Assembly (NCBI RefSeq): GCF_040712315.1
Contig: NC_134013.1
Coordinates: forward strand, 90,650,001-90,714,000
Direction of reading: 5' to 3'
Source: Castanea sativa
Lineage: Eukaryota; Streptophyta; Magnoliopsida; Fagales; Fagaceae
Length of the DNA: 64,000 bases
The notes below the pieces were generated by a model that did no database searches, had not been told where the DNA came from, and worked only from the letters and a program-made list of their open reading frames with translations. Of the stretch, positions 32,174 to 44,800 are shown in pieces (position 1 is the first letter of the stretch; each line of letters opens with the position of its first letter). A program made the position numbers and the translations under genes.

Positions 32174-34673
32174 TTTTTTTTTTTTGAAAATAGATTGTAA
32201 CTTTCATTCAATCAGAAACCAGAAAAGCAAGAACAACAGAGAAGAGCAACAAGGCTCAAAGTTACAGAGACTAAGGGGGCTCTGGGAAGAGAAGAGAGTG
32301 AGGCAATGGGGGAGTAGTTCCTTTCCAGACTTGAGCAATGACAACTGATTTTGCTAGCTGGGCAAGCTCATGAGCTGCTCTGTTGTGTTCCTGTTTCAGG
32401 TGTTGGAGATTCCAGGTGCAGAAGAGGAGCAGGGAGCTACGAATTCCGCAGAGAATATAGCTGAGTGGACCACCAGAGACATATGCATTCATAGATTGCA
32501 CCGTTGTAAGGGAGTTCGATTCAAAGATGGCTCGGGCAATGTTCATCTCATGAGCCAACATAACACCACATTCCAAGGCAAGAGCTTCAACAGCTTCAGG
32601 GGAGTAGTGGCCAGGCAGAGGTTTACTTATTGCTGCTGTAACCTGTCCGCTTGAGTCGCGGATAATTGCTCCAATACATGAATTAGCACCATCGGGACTG
32701 GCAGCACCATCAACATTAACCTTGTGGAACCTAGGTGGGGGAGAAGACCAATGAGAGGCATGGCAGCCTGGCTGGATGCTAATAGGAGATAGAGCGCCCT
32801 TGTAGTCCTTAACAAGCCTCATGGTTGAGTCCCATATCTGACTATGGGGAAGGGAAAAAGATTCATGCACAACCTGATTTCGATTATACCAAATATACCA
32901 AGCAATGACAAAGAGCCATTCAAAGTTTTTTTGAGAACCATTTCTGATTACTTCAAAGGCCACCTCAATAATATCCAATGCCTGACCATCCAAGATAACA
33001 GGTTTGCCAATCCAAGAACTCCATACCAGCTTAGGAATGTCGCAAGTAAAGAGGGCATGCATGATGTTTTCAGAACAATGGTCGCATAACGGACACCTAC
33101 CTTCAGTATTGACCCCCGTAACCTTAAGGTTCTGCATTGTAGGAAGAGCATTCAAGCAAGCCCGCCAAGCAAAGATTCTAATTTTTTCAAGAAGTTGGAG
33201 ATGCCACACCTTCTTCCATAATAGAGTCCGAGGGTCCCTAGCTGAACATTCCCCTTCATTGTTTGTCTCAACTAGTGGAGGGCTACATAATAAGCACTCC
33301 TAACTGTGAATTCCCCTCTCTTGTTCCCCAACCATATAAGCTTGCCATCCGGGAGAGAATAACTAAGGGGAATGTTAAGAATAGTGTCAGCTTCAAAAGG
33401 GAGGAAGGTGTCCTTGACCAGGCCTACTTTCCAACGCTTTGTATCATGATCAATAAGAGCGGAGACCATGGGGAAATCGTCAATGCAACGGGGTGGGCTG
33501 ATTGCCTTGTAAGTAGTGGGAGTCGGTAGCCATTTGTCCTCCCAAATGTGGATAGTTTTACCATTTCCAACTCGCCATCTTGTGCCCTTCCTAATTACTT
33601 CAAGGCTACTATGGATACTCCGCCAAGCATACGAAGGATTGCAGCCCAAATTAGCACTAAAAACGTCTAAGGATGGAAAATATCTTGCCTTGTATATTCT
33701 TGAGATCAACGAATCTGGCCTAGTGAGGAGTCTCCATGCTTACTTAGCTAGCATGGCCAAGTTGAAAGCATGGAGGTTTCGGAAGCCCATACCCCCATGG
33801 CTTTTGGACTTGCACATTTTTTTCCACGCAACCCAAGCAATTTTTTTCTCTTGGTGCCGTTGTCCCCACCAAAAATTACGCGTCATGCTTTCAAGGTCGT
33901 CACATAGTCCTTTTGGAAGGAGAAAATAACTCATAGTGTATGTGGGCACAGCTTGTGCAACGGCCTTGATAAGAATTTCTTTACCACCCATTGAAAGCAT
34001 TGATTCCTTTCATCTGAATAATTTCCTGCCCACTTTCTCCTTTGTTTCCGCAAAAACCTCATTTTTAGACTTTCCAATGATGGATGGGAGACCAAGGTAC
34101 TTGGAGTGCCTAGAATCTTGCATTGGGCCGAGAATGTCAAAAACTATATCCTTAGTTTCCTGGGTTGCATTAAGGCTGAAAAACATGGAAGACTTGTCTG
34201 TGTTAATTTTTGGCCTGATGCAACTTCGTAAATAACAAGGATATCAGTGAGCTTGTGGCATTCTTGGCTAGTTGCACGGCAAAAAAGCAGGCTATCGTCG
34301 GAGAAAAACAAATGGCTCACTTGAGGACACCCCCGGCTGATGGAAATGCCATTTAGCTCCCTATTTCGAACAACCCGATTAATGAGAGAGGAGAGGCCTT
34401 CGGCACAGAGAATAAACAGGTAAGGGGAAATAGGGTCCCCCTGCCTTAGGCCTTTTGTGGGGCTGATGCAGCCGTAAGCCTTGCCATTAATGAGAACAGA
34501 GTACGAGACCGTGGTAATACAGTGCATGATTAGGCTGATCCACCGCTCATGAAACCCAAGCTTTTCCATTACCGCTTCAATGAAACCCCACTCAACACGA
34601 TCAAAAGCTTTGCTCATGTCCAATTTTATAGCCATAAAACTCTCCTTCCCCTCCTGCTTGTTATTGAGATAAT
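32174..34673 (-). mobile_element. 5'-truncated L1 LINE with 12-bp TSD
   Basis: GCATTATAATAG flanks the element at 32162-32173 and 34674-34685. A T-run after the left copy is the A-tail, so the element reads on the minus strand and lost its 5' part, including the endonuclease. ORF2 pieces in order: reverse transcriptase (34677-34144: LDMSKAFDRVEW, GLRQGDPISPYLFILCAEGL, LFFSDDSLLF with Ser for the usual Ala), a break, then 34000-33740 (NFWWGQ...KIAWVAW), 33709-33272 (WRVGNGKTIHIWEDKW), and an uninterrupted 312-codon piece at 33209-32271 with zf-RVT (CPLCDHCSENIMHALFTC) and RNase H (VNVDGA, AVEALALECG). Frame breaks make it non-autonomous. Confidence 0.93.
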
Positions 34674-34685
34674 GCATTATAATAG

Positions 34686-35333
34686 GTTATATTTGAAAAG
34701 ACCATGTGTTACATTCCTGCCATAAGTCTCTCATTAAAATTTGCTAATACACAAATTGGTTGTTACACAAACTAAACACGTGTAAATGCCGAGAGGAAGT
34801 ATGTGTGTTTAGCCAACTTGATGCACTTTTTTTTTCTGGGTGTCTCTGTAGCTCTTTGTATCCATGCAAAACCTTAAGAGAAGCTCCAAGAAAGTAGTCA
34901 AATACCACTTGACATCTCCTAGGTCCTAGTGGGAGTACTAGATTGGTGTCCATCCAAGGTCCATAACTATTGATGCACATTAAACATGTGCATATTACAT
35001 GGTAGCTAGATGTTGGCCATCCAAACATTTACAAAAGACCAAGAATCTAAATGGATAGACCAAAATTGGGTTATTACCCCCAAATTTAAGAAAGAAGCGA
35101 CAAAATGTAAGAAAAAAAAAAGGTGGGGTTTTAAAAAATTGTTCATAAAAGTTAAAAAAATGGGTACTACCTTAAGGCATGAGGAAAAAAAAAAGTCAAA
35201 ACTAACTTAATATGAAGATTTTTTGCATCGAATTGTCAAAATATTTATCATATAATGTATAATTTGTTATGATTAAAACTGCATTATTAATGTTATGAAA
35301 AGTTTTTAAACTTGTATTTGAACCAGAATTTAA
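34686..35333. other. No gene seen
   Basis: AT-rich intergenic DNA between the LINE and the MITE near the MAD1 promoter. Confidence 0.5.
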
Positions 35334-35515
35334 AGGGGTGTTTGGTACACAATTTCAAACAACAATTTTCAGTTTTTAAATAACATTACACGTATTTCTA
35401 TACACTTTTTCACCTATTACACATATTTCTACACACTTTTTCACCCACACATATTTTTACATATGTTTTCAAATAACAAAACACATGTTTTTAGGTGCAT
35501 GTACCAAACACTCCC
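35334..35515. mobile_element. Tourist-like MITE upstream of MAD1
   Basis: Ends AGGGGTGTTTGGTACA and, reversed, GGGAGTGTTTGGTACA match at 14 of 16 positions. TAA flanks both sides (35331-35333, 35516-35518). The body is AT-rich with CACNTATTTNTACAC repeats. Confidence 0.85.
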
Positions 35516-35855
35516 TAACTATTTTTTTTTTATTGTTCTAAAATTTCTATAATTCTAATAAAACACTTTTCAATAATACTAAAATTAATTTTAAAATTTT
35601 TAACAATTTGTCTATTTCAAACTAAAAAGGAAAAAAAAAAAAATTAAGTGAAGCGAGCAGTGCACTAGCACACTTTACACACTATAGAGGTGGCATTGTC
35701 GGCCATTGTTGCTTCACAGGCACCCTTTTGAAAAGTGGCGCTCTTCACTTTCATTTCAAAACCCCTCTTTTCAAAACACACACACGCACACAGAGCCTAA
35801 AATCCCTTGGAATCTGCGATTGTGAGAGAGAGAGAGAGAGAGAGCGAAGACGACG
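35516..35855 (+). promoter_or_regulatory. MAD1 promoter and 5' leader
   Basis: The space between the MITE and the MAD1 start codon. It contains a CA-rich tract near 35778-35793 and an (AG)n leader microsatellite at 35824-35844, then ATG at 35856. No transcription start can be fixed from sequence alone. Confidence 0.45.
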
Positions 35856-38800
35856 ATGATAGTTCGGACTCCGCCACCGAAGAGGCCGCGATCAGAAACG
35901 ATGCCTCCAGAGAGCCCATCGGCGGCCGGGTCGGACCGTCGTATGGTCATCTACGAGGACTCTCCTTTGGCGGCGCCGCTCCACGAGTCGCCGCAACAGC
36001 AGCACTCCGATCATCTCCTCTGCACCTACCAATGCCGCCAAATGGTACGGGTTCCACATTTTGCTTTTTCTTCGCTGAAATTTGGACCGAATTTTTTGAA
36101 GCGTTTTTTTTTGCTATGTTTGTTTTTAGGTTAAATCGGAGTTTCTAGATGCTTTAAGCAGTGCAGAGAAGCAAGTCTGTGATTACCAATCCAGATTCGA
36201 GACAATGAATGAGAATTTCAGCAAAGTTGGTGAGTTAAGAAGAAAATTGGTTTCCACTTGTGTTTGCTTTTTTACATTATTGATTTTGAATTTGCATTTC
36301 AATGGATTAAGATTTTGCTGTATATGCTTTCACAGTTCAAGATTATTGGAACTGTGATGGATTTTTGTTAGAATGGAGGAGATAGCTAAGCTCATTTACA
36401 CAAATTTACTTATAAAAGGAAAGGGAATCAATAAAATCTACAACTGTTTGTGCCTAGGGTTAGGGACCACTGAAACAACGATATCGAATACTCTCAAATT
36501 TCAACTGTATAAGTGATAGCTCGGGATAAGATCTCCTCCCATTTAAATCCTTCAATTCCCTTCAATTGGCATTTATTCGATTTTGTGTGGTTTGCATGGG
36601 TTTTTTAAGACTGTTGAATTTTTTAAATGCTGCGTGTTGTACATCTCAATTAAAATTAGAGGAACTTTTAGGATTTAAACGGGGGATCTCTTTCTCCCGA
36701 AAGCTCCAATTGTTGATGATGCGATTATTCCTCTCCCTCCATATACTCCGGTTTAAGCAAATAGGGTTGCATTCCAAATTAAATACATGATTATGCGTTC
36801 GATATTTATTTATGTAGTTTTGTAGAGTTCCTTGTGATTGAAACTCCTTATTTATTTCAATTATAGTTAGTAATCATGTAATGCTCAAGAGACAAGTGAT
36901 CTCAAAAAGCACCCTTGAAAGAAATCAAAAAAACGAATTAGAGGAGATCATTGATGGTGGTTTTGTACAAAACTCCTTTGTGTTCATTTGGGTGGAAGTA
37001 TTGGAAAAGAAAGACTTGGATTTCAGTTTTTAAGTTTAAAAATGGCTTTAACAAAATACAAAAAGTACCCTAAAGAAGCCATCCGCATGAAGTGAGCCAC
37101 CTTAAAAGGAGCCCTTTTTTTTTTTTTTGATAGGTAAAAATATATGCATTCAAGAACACTACCTTATGCAAAAGACATAAGGCAGAGAGATAAGTACACA
37201 TGGAAGAGAAAGAGAAAAAAGAGAAAAGAGGAAAATAAACTAAGTACACAGGAGAGAACTAAGAAACATAGGGAGAGAATCACTAGAGGTGAGTCCCCAA
37301 GCCCTAGACCAATCAAACAAAGTGCCACTAAGAGAGGCCAAAAGCTGGTCATTTGAGCTTTCCATGTCCTCGAACGTCCTCCTATTGCGTTCCTTCCAGA
37401 GACACCACATCAAGCATAAAGGAGCTAAATTCCAAATGCTAGACGAATGCTTTCCAGGCCAATTCCACCAACTGAATAGAGTATCCGCAATCGATCTAGG
37501 CAAGACCCAAGAAAACCCAAAAGATCTAAAAACCAAACTCCACAGTCGAGAAGCCTTTCCACAATGTAATAAAATTTCATTAAAGAAGCTTAGAAGGCGC
37601 CACCCAAGTACATAGGATGTGTACAACATGCACGCAAAATTAAACACTAAAAGTACATTGATCAAGCAAGTCATGCCAAGCAGCAAAAAAAAACAAACCT
37701 GAAGCATTTATCCACTATATTGCCTGCCATGAAATGGTTAAACCAACACTCCCTCTTAATGCCTCATAAAACAAGGTGACACTGAAACACCTGTTTGTTT
37801 CCGCTTAGCCTTAACCTCCAAAACACCTTGTCCTCCATTTCCATATTAATCTGTGGGAATAGAAAACTTTGAAGAAAATTGTAAAAGACTCAATTTTCCA
37901 GTCCTTATAGAAATATAGGATTCCAATGCACTTGAGTCTTCACCATTTGTCAACTCTAAATACTTGTGCACTATAAGCTGCAACCATAGGCATTTCTTGC
38001 AGCATTTGTTGTCCACTGTCCCCAAACCTCCCCATACATTATGCCAATAACTGTCCCCCTAACATGGTTTCTTTCATTCCTAAGCCTCCACAGCCACTTA
38101 CCTAATAAATCCTAATCAAGAGTACCTAGCTTTCTCACTCCCAATCCCCATTCTTGATTGGAGAACACACTGTATTCCAATCCATGAGATGAGCACTTGA
38201 TTTCATCTCCTATTCCACCCCATGGGATATCTTGCTGCAACTACTCTAACTAATCTGTTCACCACGTATGTGTTGATGGTAAACAATGATAAAAAGTATG
38301 TTGGTAAACTTGACAAACATCATCAAACATTATCTATATATATATATATATATAAGTGAATGGTATGGCCTCGTGTTTCTCTAGAGAGATTTTTATTTTA
38401 AAGATATCCAATTTTGAAAATCTGTGAGGTGGTGTACACTTTAGAAAAGAAAAAGAAGAGGAAAGAATTGCTTTAAGTTTATATCCCCTAATTCAGTTTT
38501 TGATCCTTACAGAAGCTGAGAGGAAGAAATTTCTAGATCAATTCTTATATGCAGAACAAGAACTTGCTGCTGCAAAAGGGCGTGAACAGGCACTACAAGA
38601 GCAGCTTTTGAAAGAGGTGAATGATTATCAGGAGCGATTTAGAAAACAAATACAATCACAAAGCGATCTTGAGGTATGCTTATCACTTTTCTTAATGTAA
38701 TTTCTGTGGGATGGATTGATGAATCTACTTTTTTTTTATAGGTAATAAATATATATATATTTAGGAACACTAACTTATGCAGAAAAACATAAGGCAGAGA

Positions 38801-41800
38801 TAAAAATACAAAGGGAAGAGAGAGAGTAAAAAGAATGAAAGTTCTGGTCCACCCAATGAAAATTTAACCACGTCAATTGTTTGTTTCATTAATTCCATGC
38901 CCCAAATATTCCTTTGAATGATTCCATTCTCTCATGTGTTCTTTAATGTTCTTATTGGTGGTGCTATCTCTGCAACTCTGTTTATATTTTGGTGTGATCT
39001 ACCTTCATGAGGAAACTCCTTAGCATGAAAACCAACAATATTGTGGGGGAAGATTCATTATACTTGAAGGAATAACGTTTGGAAGATATCCAATTTCATT
39101 ATGCTTTTGTGATGCATAATATGAGTACCACCTGTCATTTAATCATACAAGGCTTCTCTCCTGTTTGCCATGTGTGAATTAACTCTTTTCTATATTACGA
39201 TATGAAAAAAACAAGACTGTGTTGATAAGTTCAGGGCCAAATTGAAGTTATGACAATGTCCCCTTATTGGTGATGCACTAACTTTTAGTTTTTTGAATAC
39301 AATGTCCCAGAAAAGAGCCTTTTGTTTGTTGAACTGCTTTTATGTTTATCAATGATTTGGTTGTTAGAGGCTTAGAGTCCCTTCTTAAACCGGAGGCAAA
39401 ACCAAGAAAGGCCCAAGTTGTTAGGGCTTTTAGCAGCTTTTTAAGCAGAAACCTTGCAACACATGTAATAATGGGCTTTTCTCTGCTTTTGTATAGCAGC
39501 TGGGGAATTTAAGGCAGAAGCAATTTAATTGTTGCTTCCAAAAGCTTTAATAATTATATATAAAAAAGAACTCATATTCTGAGAAGTTGTGCTCTGCAGC
39601 ACCCATTGCTTCGCCTAGCAGCATGGTGCTTGTATTGCTCTTCCAGAATCCCTATTTTCACAGTTTAAGCAGTCATACCAAACTAGCCCTAAGAAAAACC
39701 CTTTATGGGGCATTTATCAAAGAGAATTTATTTATTTCCAGTGTAACAAACCCTTCATGGATTGAAGGAAATTTTTTATTTATTGTACAAGTGTTAACTT
39801 AAGATCTCTCTCTCTTTGCCCTCCCCCCTCTCCCTCTTTAGTAATTGGTGGTTGATTTTTATCATGTGTTGCATCTCTGTGAATTTTTTTGATTTTGTGA
39901 TCTTTAGTTGTTGAAATATTTGATGAAGTGATTTATTTATATCTGGTATGTGAAATGATAAGGTCTTCCCTCAATTTTGGATCTTAGGTAAAGCTCCACA
40001 ATGAAATGAATCTTCGCATGAAAGCCGAGTCTTCAGTAGCTTCAGCTGAAGAGAAAACAAGTGTTTTAGAGCGAAAACTAAACCATATTTCTGAAAGCAT
40101 TGAGAGGGAGAAAAAGCGTCTCCATAATGAGATTGAACAGCTGAAAAGAGAATCAAAGCTTTCTGTATCTAGAATAAGTGCGGATGTGAGTAGAAATAAG
40201 TTTTCATCCAATTTTCAGGGACTGTGTATGAATATCTATTATTGTTTAACTTGCCTAATTCTCTTGTTTGAAGCTGGAAAGAATGGAATGCAGAGCTAAA
40301 AATGCTGAGAAAGAATCTGACCTACTGAAAGAGCAGCTGGACAATCTTAAGAAGCAACTTACTGAGGTTTGTAGCTCTTATTCATTTGTTTGTTCTTGGA
40401 TTTTACATACAAATTGTATGTCCAACTATATATTTCTTGTGCTGACTACGTCATATCCCCTAATGATGTCAAAACTCAAAAATCTTAGTCTTTCGTTCTG
40501 ATTACCTTTGTGTTGTGGATTGCCTTTGCCCTTTCGATGCCTTCTGGTTAAAGTCACATAACTGTTCTGCTTGGTGCTTATATTGAATGGGTGCTTGTAT
40601 CGGACTCACAATTAATATAAAGACATCTGCATTACAAGTGTTTAGACTTATTATTTCTAAATGGAGAGAGAGGAATTTTCGGACTTTTTAGAATGTAGAG
40701 CATTCTATGCAAGAGATTAAGAATAGTTTTTGAGATTTTTTTTTTGAATTTTGTACTTTGATTGGGGGTGGGGTGTCATGTAACTCCATTGTTGATTTTT
40801 TTGGATCACATGAGTGTTTGTTAGTAGACTCTTTAAGAATGCAAGCAATCCTTTCTTTCAAAAAATATTCATCTTACTTGGTAAAAAAAACTCTCTAGAC
40901 TTATTGATTATTGATACCATGACTAGATCAATTTTTTTTAACTGCCTTATCACATTTATTTTTCCAGTGCTTGCACCAGAAGAATGAAGTGGAGCAGAAA
41001 TTATCAAGTTTCACACTTCAAGAAGACTCTTCTACAGATAGTAATATTTTGGTTAAACATCTTCAAGAAGAGCTAAGAAACTATGTAAGTTTGGTTGCTC
41101 ATGCTTGCTGTTTATATCTAACCCTCTTGGTCTTTCATTTTATAATGAGTATTCCTTGTAGGGTCACCAGCCATAAAAAAATTGGTCCTTGTGATGATTT
41201 GCCTCATTCAAGTACTTGTATATACAGTCATATAAAAAATAAGTCTCTTGTTGTTATCTACTATTTAAATTTGACATGATTTCATTGATGTAAGAAGGGC
41301 ATTATCTGTAATGTAGTTTGTGAAGGGTACTTTTCGTGCATTTGGCCAGCAGTTGACTGTTGAGTTGGTCTCTTGTAACTAGTGTTTTAAGTATTGTTCT
41401 TACAATATCTTGGTGTCAGTGTCAAAATTGTTGTCGATAGTGATTATATACTTTTTTGCTGTTGGAAAATATTCAAGAAGGCCTAATCATCCATATAAAG
41501 TTATGCTGTTACTTGGACTATACACATCTTAAATACATCACAAGGTGACGTTGCAAGCATTCTTGGTATCAAGTGATAACCAAGAAATAAAAACCATGTA
41601 TGAAGTTCTGCATAGTATTTCAAGTCATAATCCAATTGTCATAGTATTCTTCTACAACCAAGTCTTAGTCCTAAATTTTTGGGGTTGGCTATGTATCCTA
41701 AATAGATTAGTCAGGGTTAGTTACATATATTCTTTTCTTTCGTTCTAATTTTTGAAGTCATACTCTCTATTACTTCCTTAATCAACATATTTACATGTAT

Positions 41801-44800
41801 TCTTTTCTTCCGTTCTATTATATTTGAAGTCATTTTCTTTGTCACTTCCTTAATCAACATATCATTTTTCACCACTTTTATTAATGTTATTTTTGGTATT
41901 CCTCTACCTTTTTTCGTTCCCTCAACACTAATCAACTTCTTGTTCCTCACGGGTGCATTAATCACTCTCATGTAAACGTGACCAAACTTTTTAAGTGACC
42001 CTCACTCATCTTTTCATGAATAGGGGGCTCCCCCCATCTTTAACATTCTCATTTTAGCCACACTTGTTTAATAGATATGTTGCTTCTTTCCAAACGAATA
42101 TTCAATAGAATAGAGCATAATAGATCGTATAGCAATCTTATAAAATTTTCCTTTAACTTAAGTATTCTATGTGCACACAATACTTCTTATGCACTTCCTC
42201 ATTTTAGCAATCATGCTTTTATGTTACGATTCACATCCTCTTCAATCTCTCTTGGTATCTCTTGACCATCAAGTCTTATACCCCCTCCATCTTTGTTTCT
42301 ACTTGCACTCAACTTACATTCCATGGACTTTGTTTTAGTCCTACTTAAACGAAAACCTATTGATTCTAAAGCATCTTGCCAAATTTCTAACTTGACGACT
42401 AGTCTCATCCATAAAACTATATCATTTGCAAAAAGCATACACCAAGAGACTTACTCTTGAATCGCTCATTGATTTAGTGAGTTCAACCATTACTAGTGTA
42501 AAGAGATATGGACTTACTGTTGATAACCTATAGTGATAGGATATTCATATATGGTGTTCCATATGTTCTCACACTAGTTATAACTCCACTTGTTATTACA
42601 CTAGTATATTGCTTGTAATATTAAATATTGATGGTCTGTTAGCCATAGGTAATATGGGGGTTCAGTTGCTTTGATATTGAAACAAATACATGCTTTTAAC
42701 GTAGCTCACTTAATTCATATTTACACACACACACACACACACATTTGATGAGTTATGTTCGATGCCCTTCTTATTGTTACTTAGCTAGCTAAAATTGAGA
42801 TTGTGATTTTCCTCATGGGCTATTACATGCATTATTTTTTACTTATATAAAACGCCTTTTACTATTTTATCAGCTCTTTTTTCTTATAGGTATTGGTTTA
42901 TTTGTGTTGTCTTTTTATTAGGAGGCTGAAGTGAGAGAAGCGAGAAAGTTGAGGTCATCTCATGAAAATATTGAGTTATTGAAGGAAAAATTATTGGAGG
43001 AAAAGGGTCGCAGAGAGAGGGCAGAGGCAGAGTTACCTAAATTGCAAGAATTCCAGATGAGTATGAAGAAGCTGGAGGATGAATTGTCATCTTGGAAGTT
43101 GATGATTAGTGAAATTCCTGGGGTGTCATGTTCTGAGGATATACCTGTTAAATTTGCAGCTTTACAAAAGTAAGTGAGTACATTTATATCACTACTTTTG
43201 GCTTTATAACTATGAGATCACTTCTTCACGGTCAGAGGAAATAGAAGCAAAAACACAAACATTATTTTATTTTCTAAGTTTGGGGTATTGGGATGGGGTT
43301 AACTCCTATAGCCTTTGTGCTATTAAAACAACTTTTGGCAATTGAAAATGAACAGTTGCTACAATATCAAAGTTCATTGGCTCTTTGCATAGTCCATTGT
43401 GTAATTACTCTTCGGCTAGGATTTGAATCAATTGAGACAAAAACATTGAATGTTTTGTATTCATGTTGTAAACCTATCAAGTTTCAAGCCTTAGCAGCTG
43501 CACCTTTTTTTTTTTTTTTTTTTTTTCTGAATTAAAAGAAAGCCACTTATATATATATAGACACCTATCAAATTTTTTTTTTTTAATGTTTTAAATTGAA
43601 ATTTCTTTCTTTAAATATTTGTAAAACTAATTTTTGTATGCACATGTGCATTATACATGGCTTACAAGTAGTTCACCACTGGCATGTGATTATTTTACAA
43701 ACTGAAAATCAGGATTAGAAACTGGATTTGGACCCTTATTTTATGGTTAACTATTTTTTGGGTTTGGGGCCTTGAGTGCTTTGCTCTTCTGTTGCTTTTG
43801 CTTTTGGTTCTAGTTGTGCCTAAGTTATTACCAAGGATTTTCATTTTACTGATGTCTAATTTAGCTCCTGTCCATACAGGTATCCAATCTAGCTCTTAGA
43901 GTTTATTAAAGTTTTTATTTTGAATAAAGTGGTTCCTTTGTTGTCTTTTTTATTTTAATTTTCCGAGTTGCCTATACACCCTGTGGCAGTAATGCTGCAC
44001 TGATTTTTGTTATTATACTTTCTGGTACAGTAAATACAGTCATGTAGATGATTGAAGACAGAGAATGTGAATTTATCCTTTTAGTGTCCTCACTTCTCGC
44101 ATGTGTGTGTGTGTGAGCACAGTGCTGGTTTTTTTTCCCTTAATGAAGCTAGTACATATTTTTGATCTCTACTAATTTTGAGAAAGCATGTATTCTTGTT
44201 TTTTGTTGTTGAGATATTCAATTTGATGCAGAGAGGTGATTGATAGCACTATGAAGGTAGGAGATGCAAGTGCCCGCTTGAAACAATTGGAGGTAGCTCT
44301 TGATGCTGCTCTAAGTGAAAAACAAAATGTGGAAACTGAGGCTGCATTGGTCAAAGAGAAGGCAGCAGTATCAAAATCAGAGGTTAAGCGGATTGAATTG
44401 ATGGTAAGTGTTTGATTAGGTAATTTTATGCTTATATCATAGGACCATAAAGAGGATGCAAGGTTAAAAACTAGGGGAAATGGTGTTTTGTACCAATCCT
44501 CCTGCCTGATTCTTACAGTACTCATTTGAGTTGCGTTCAGGTGCTAGAAGGCATATGTGTATTCATTCAAGACTCAAGAGTCAACTATAAACAAGAAAAA
44601 GGATGGTAAATATCATAGTAATAAAAAATAATAGAACAAGTGTATATAAACTGGTTAAAGTTGTAGATAAGGAGATGGTGATAATAAAGGTAGAATGTCC
44701 AAGGCTCTTGAACTTCTGAACTGTTTTTTGGCCAAAGAGATTGGCAATACATATTTCTTCATTACAAGATTTACGGTTTAGTTTTCAACCTTCATAGTTA

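Noticed and set aside
35807..36148. A longer alternative reading frame over MAD1 exon 1
   Set aside because: It is read in another frame, is low-complexity (ERERESEDDDD) and runs into intron 1; the 35856 frame gives conserved MAD1 sequence.
43293..43535. Open frame ending in a phenylalanine run
   Set aside because: The tail is a poly-T tract and the region is MAD1 intron 7.
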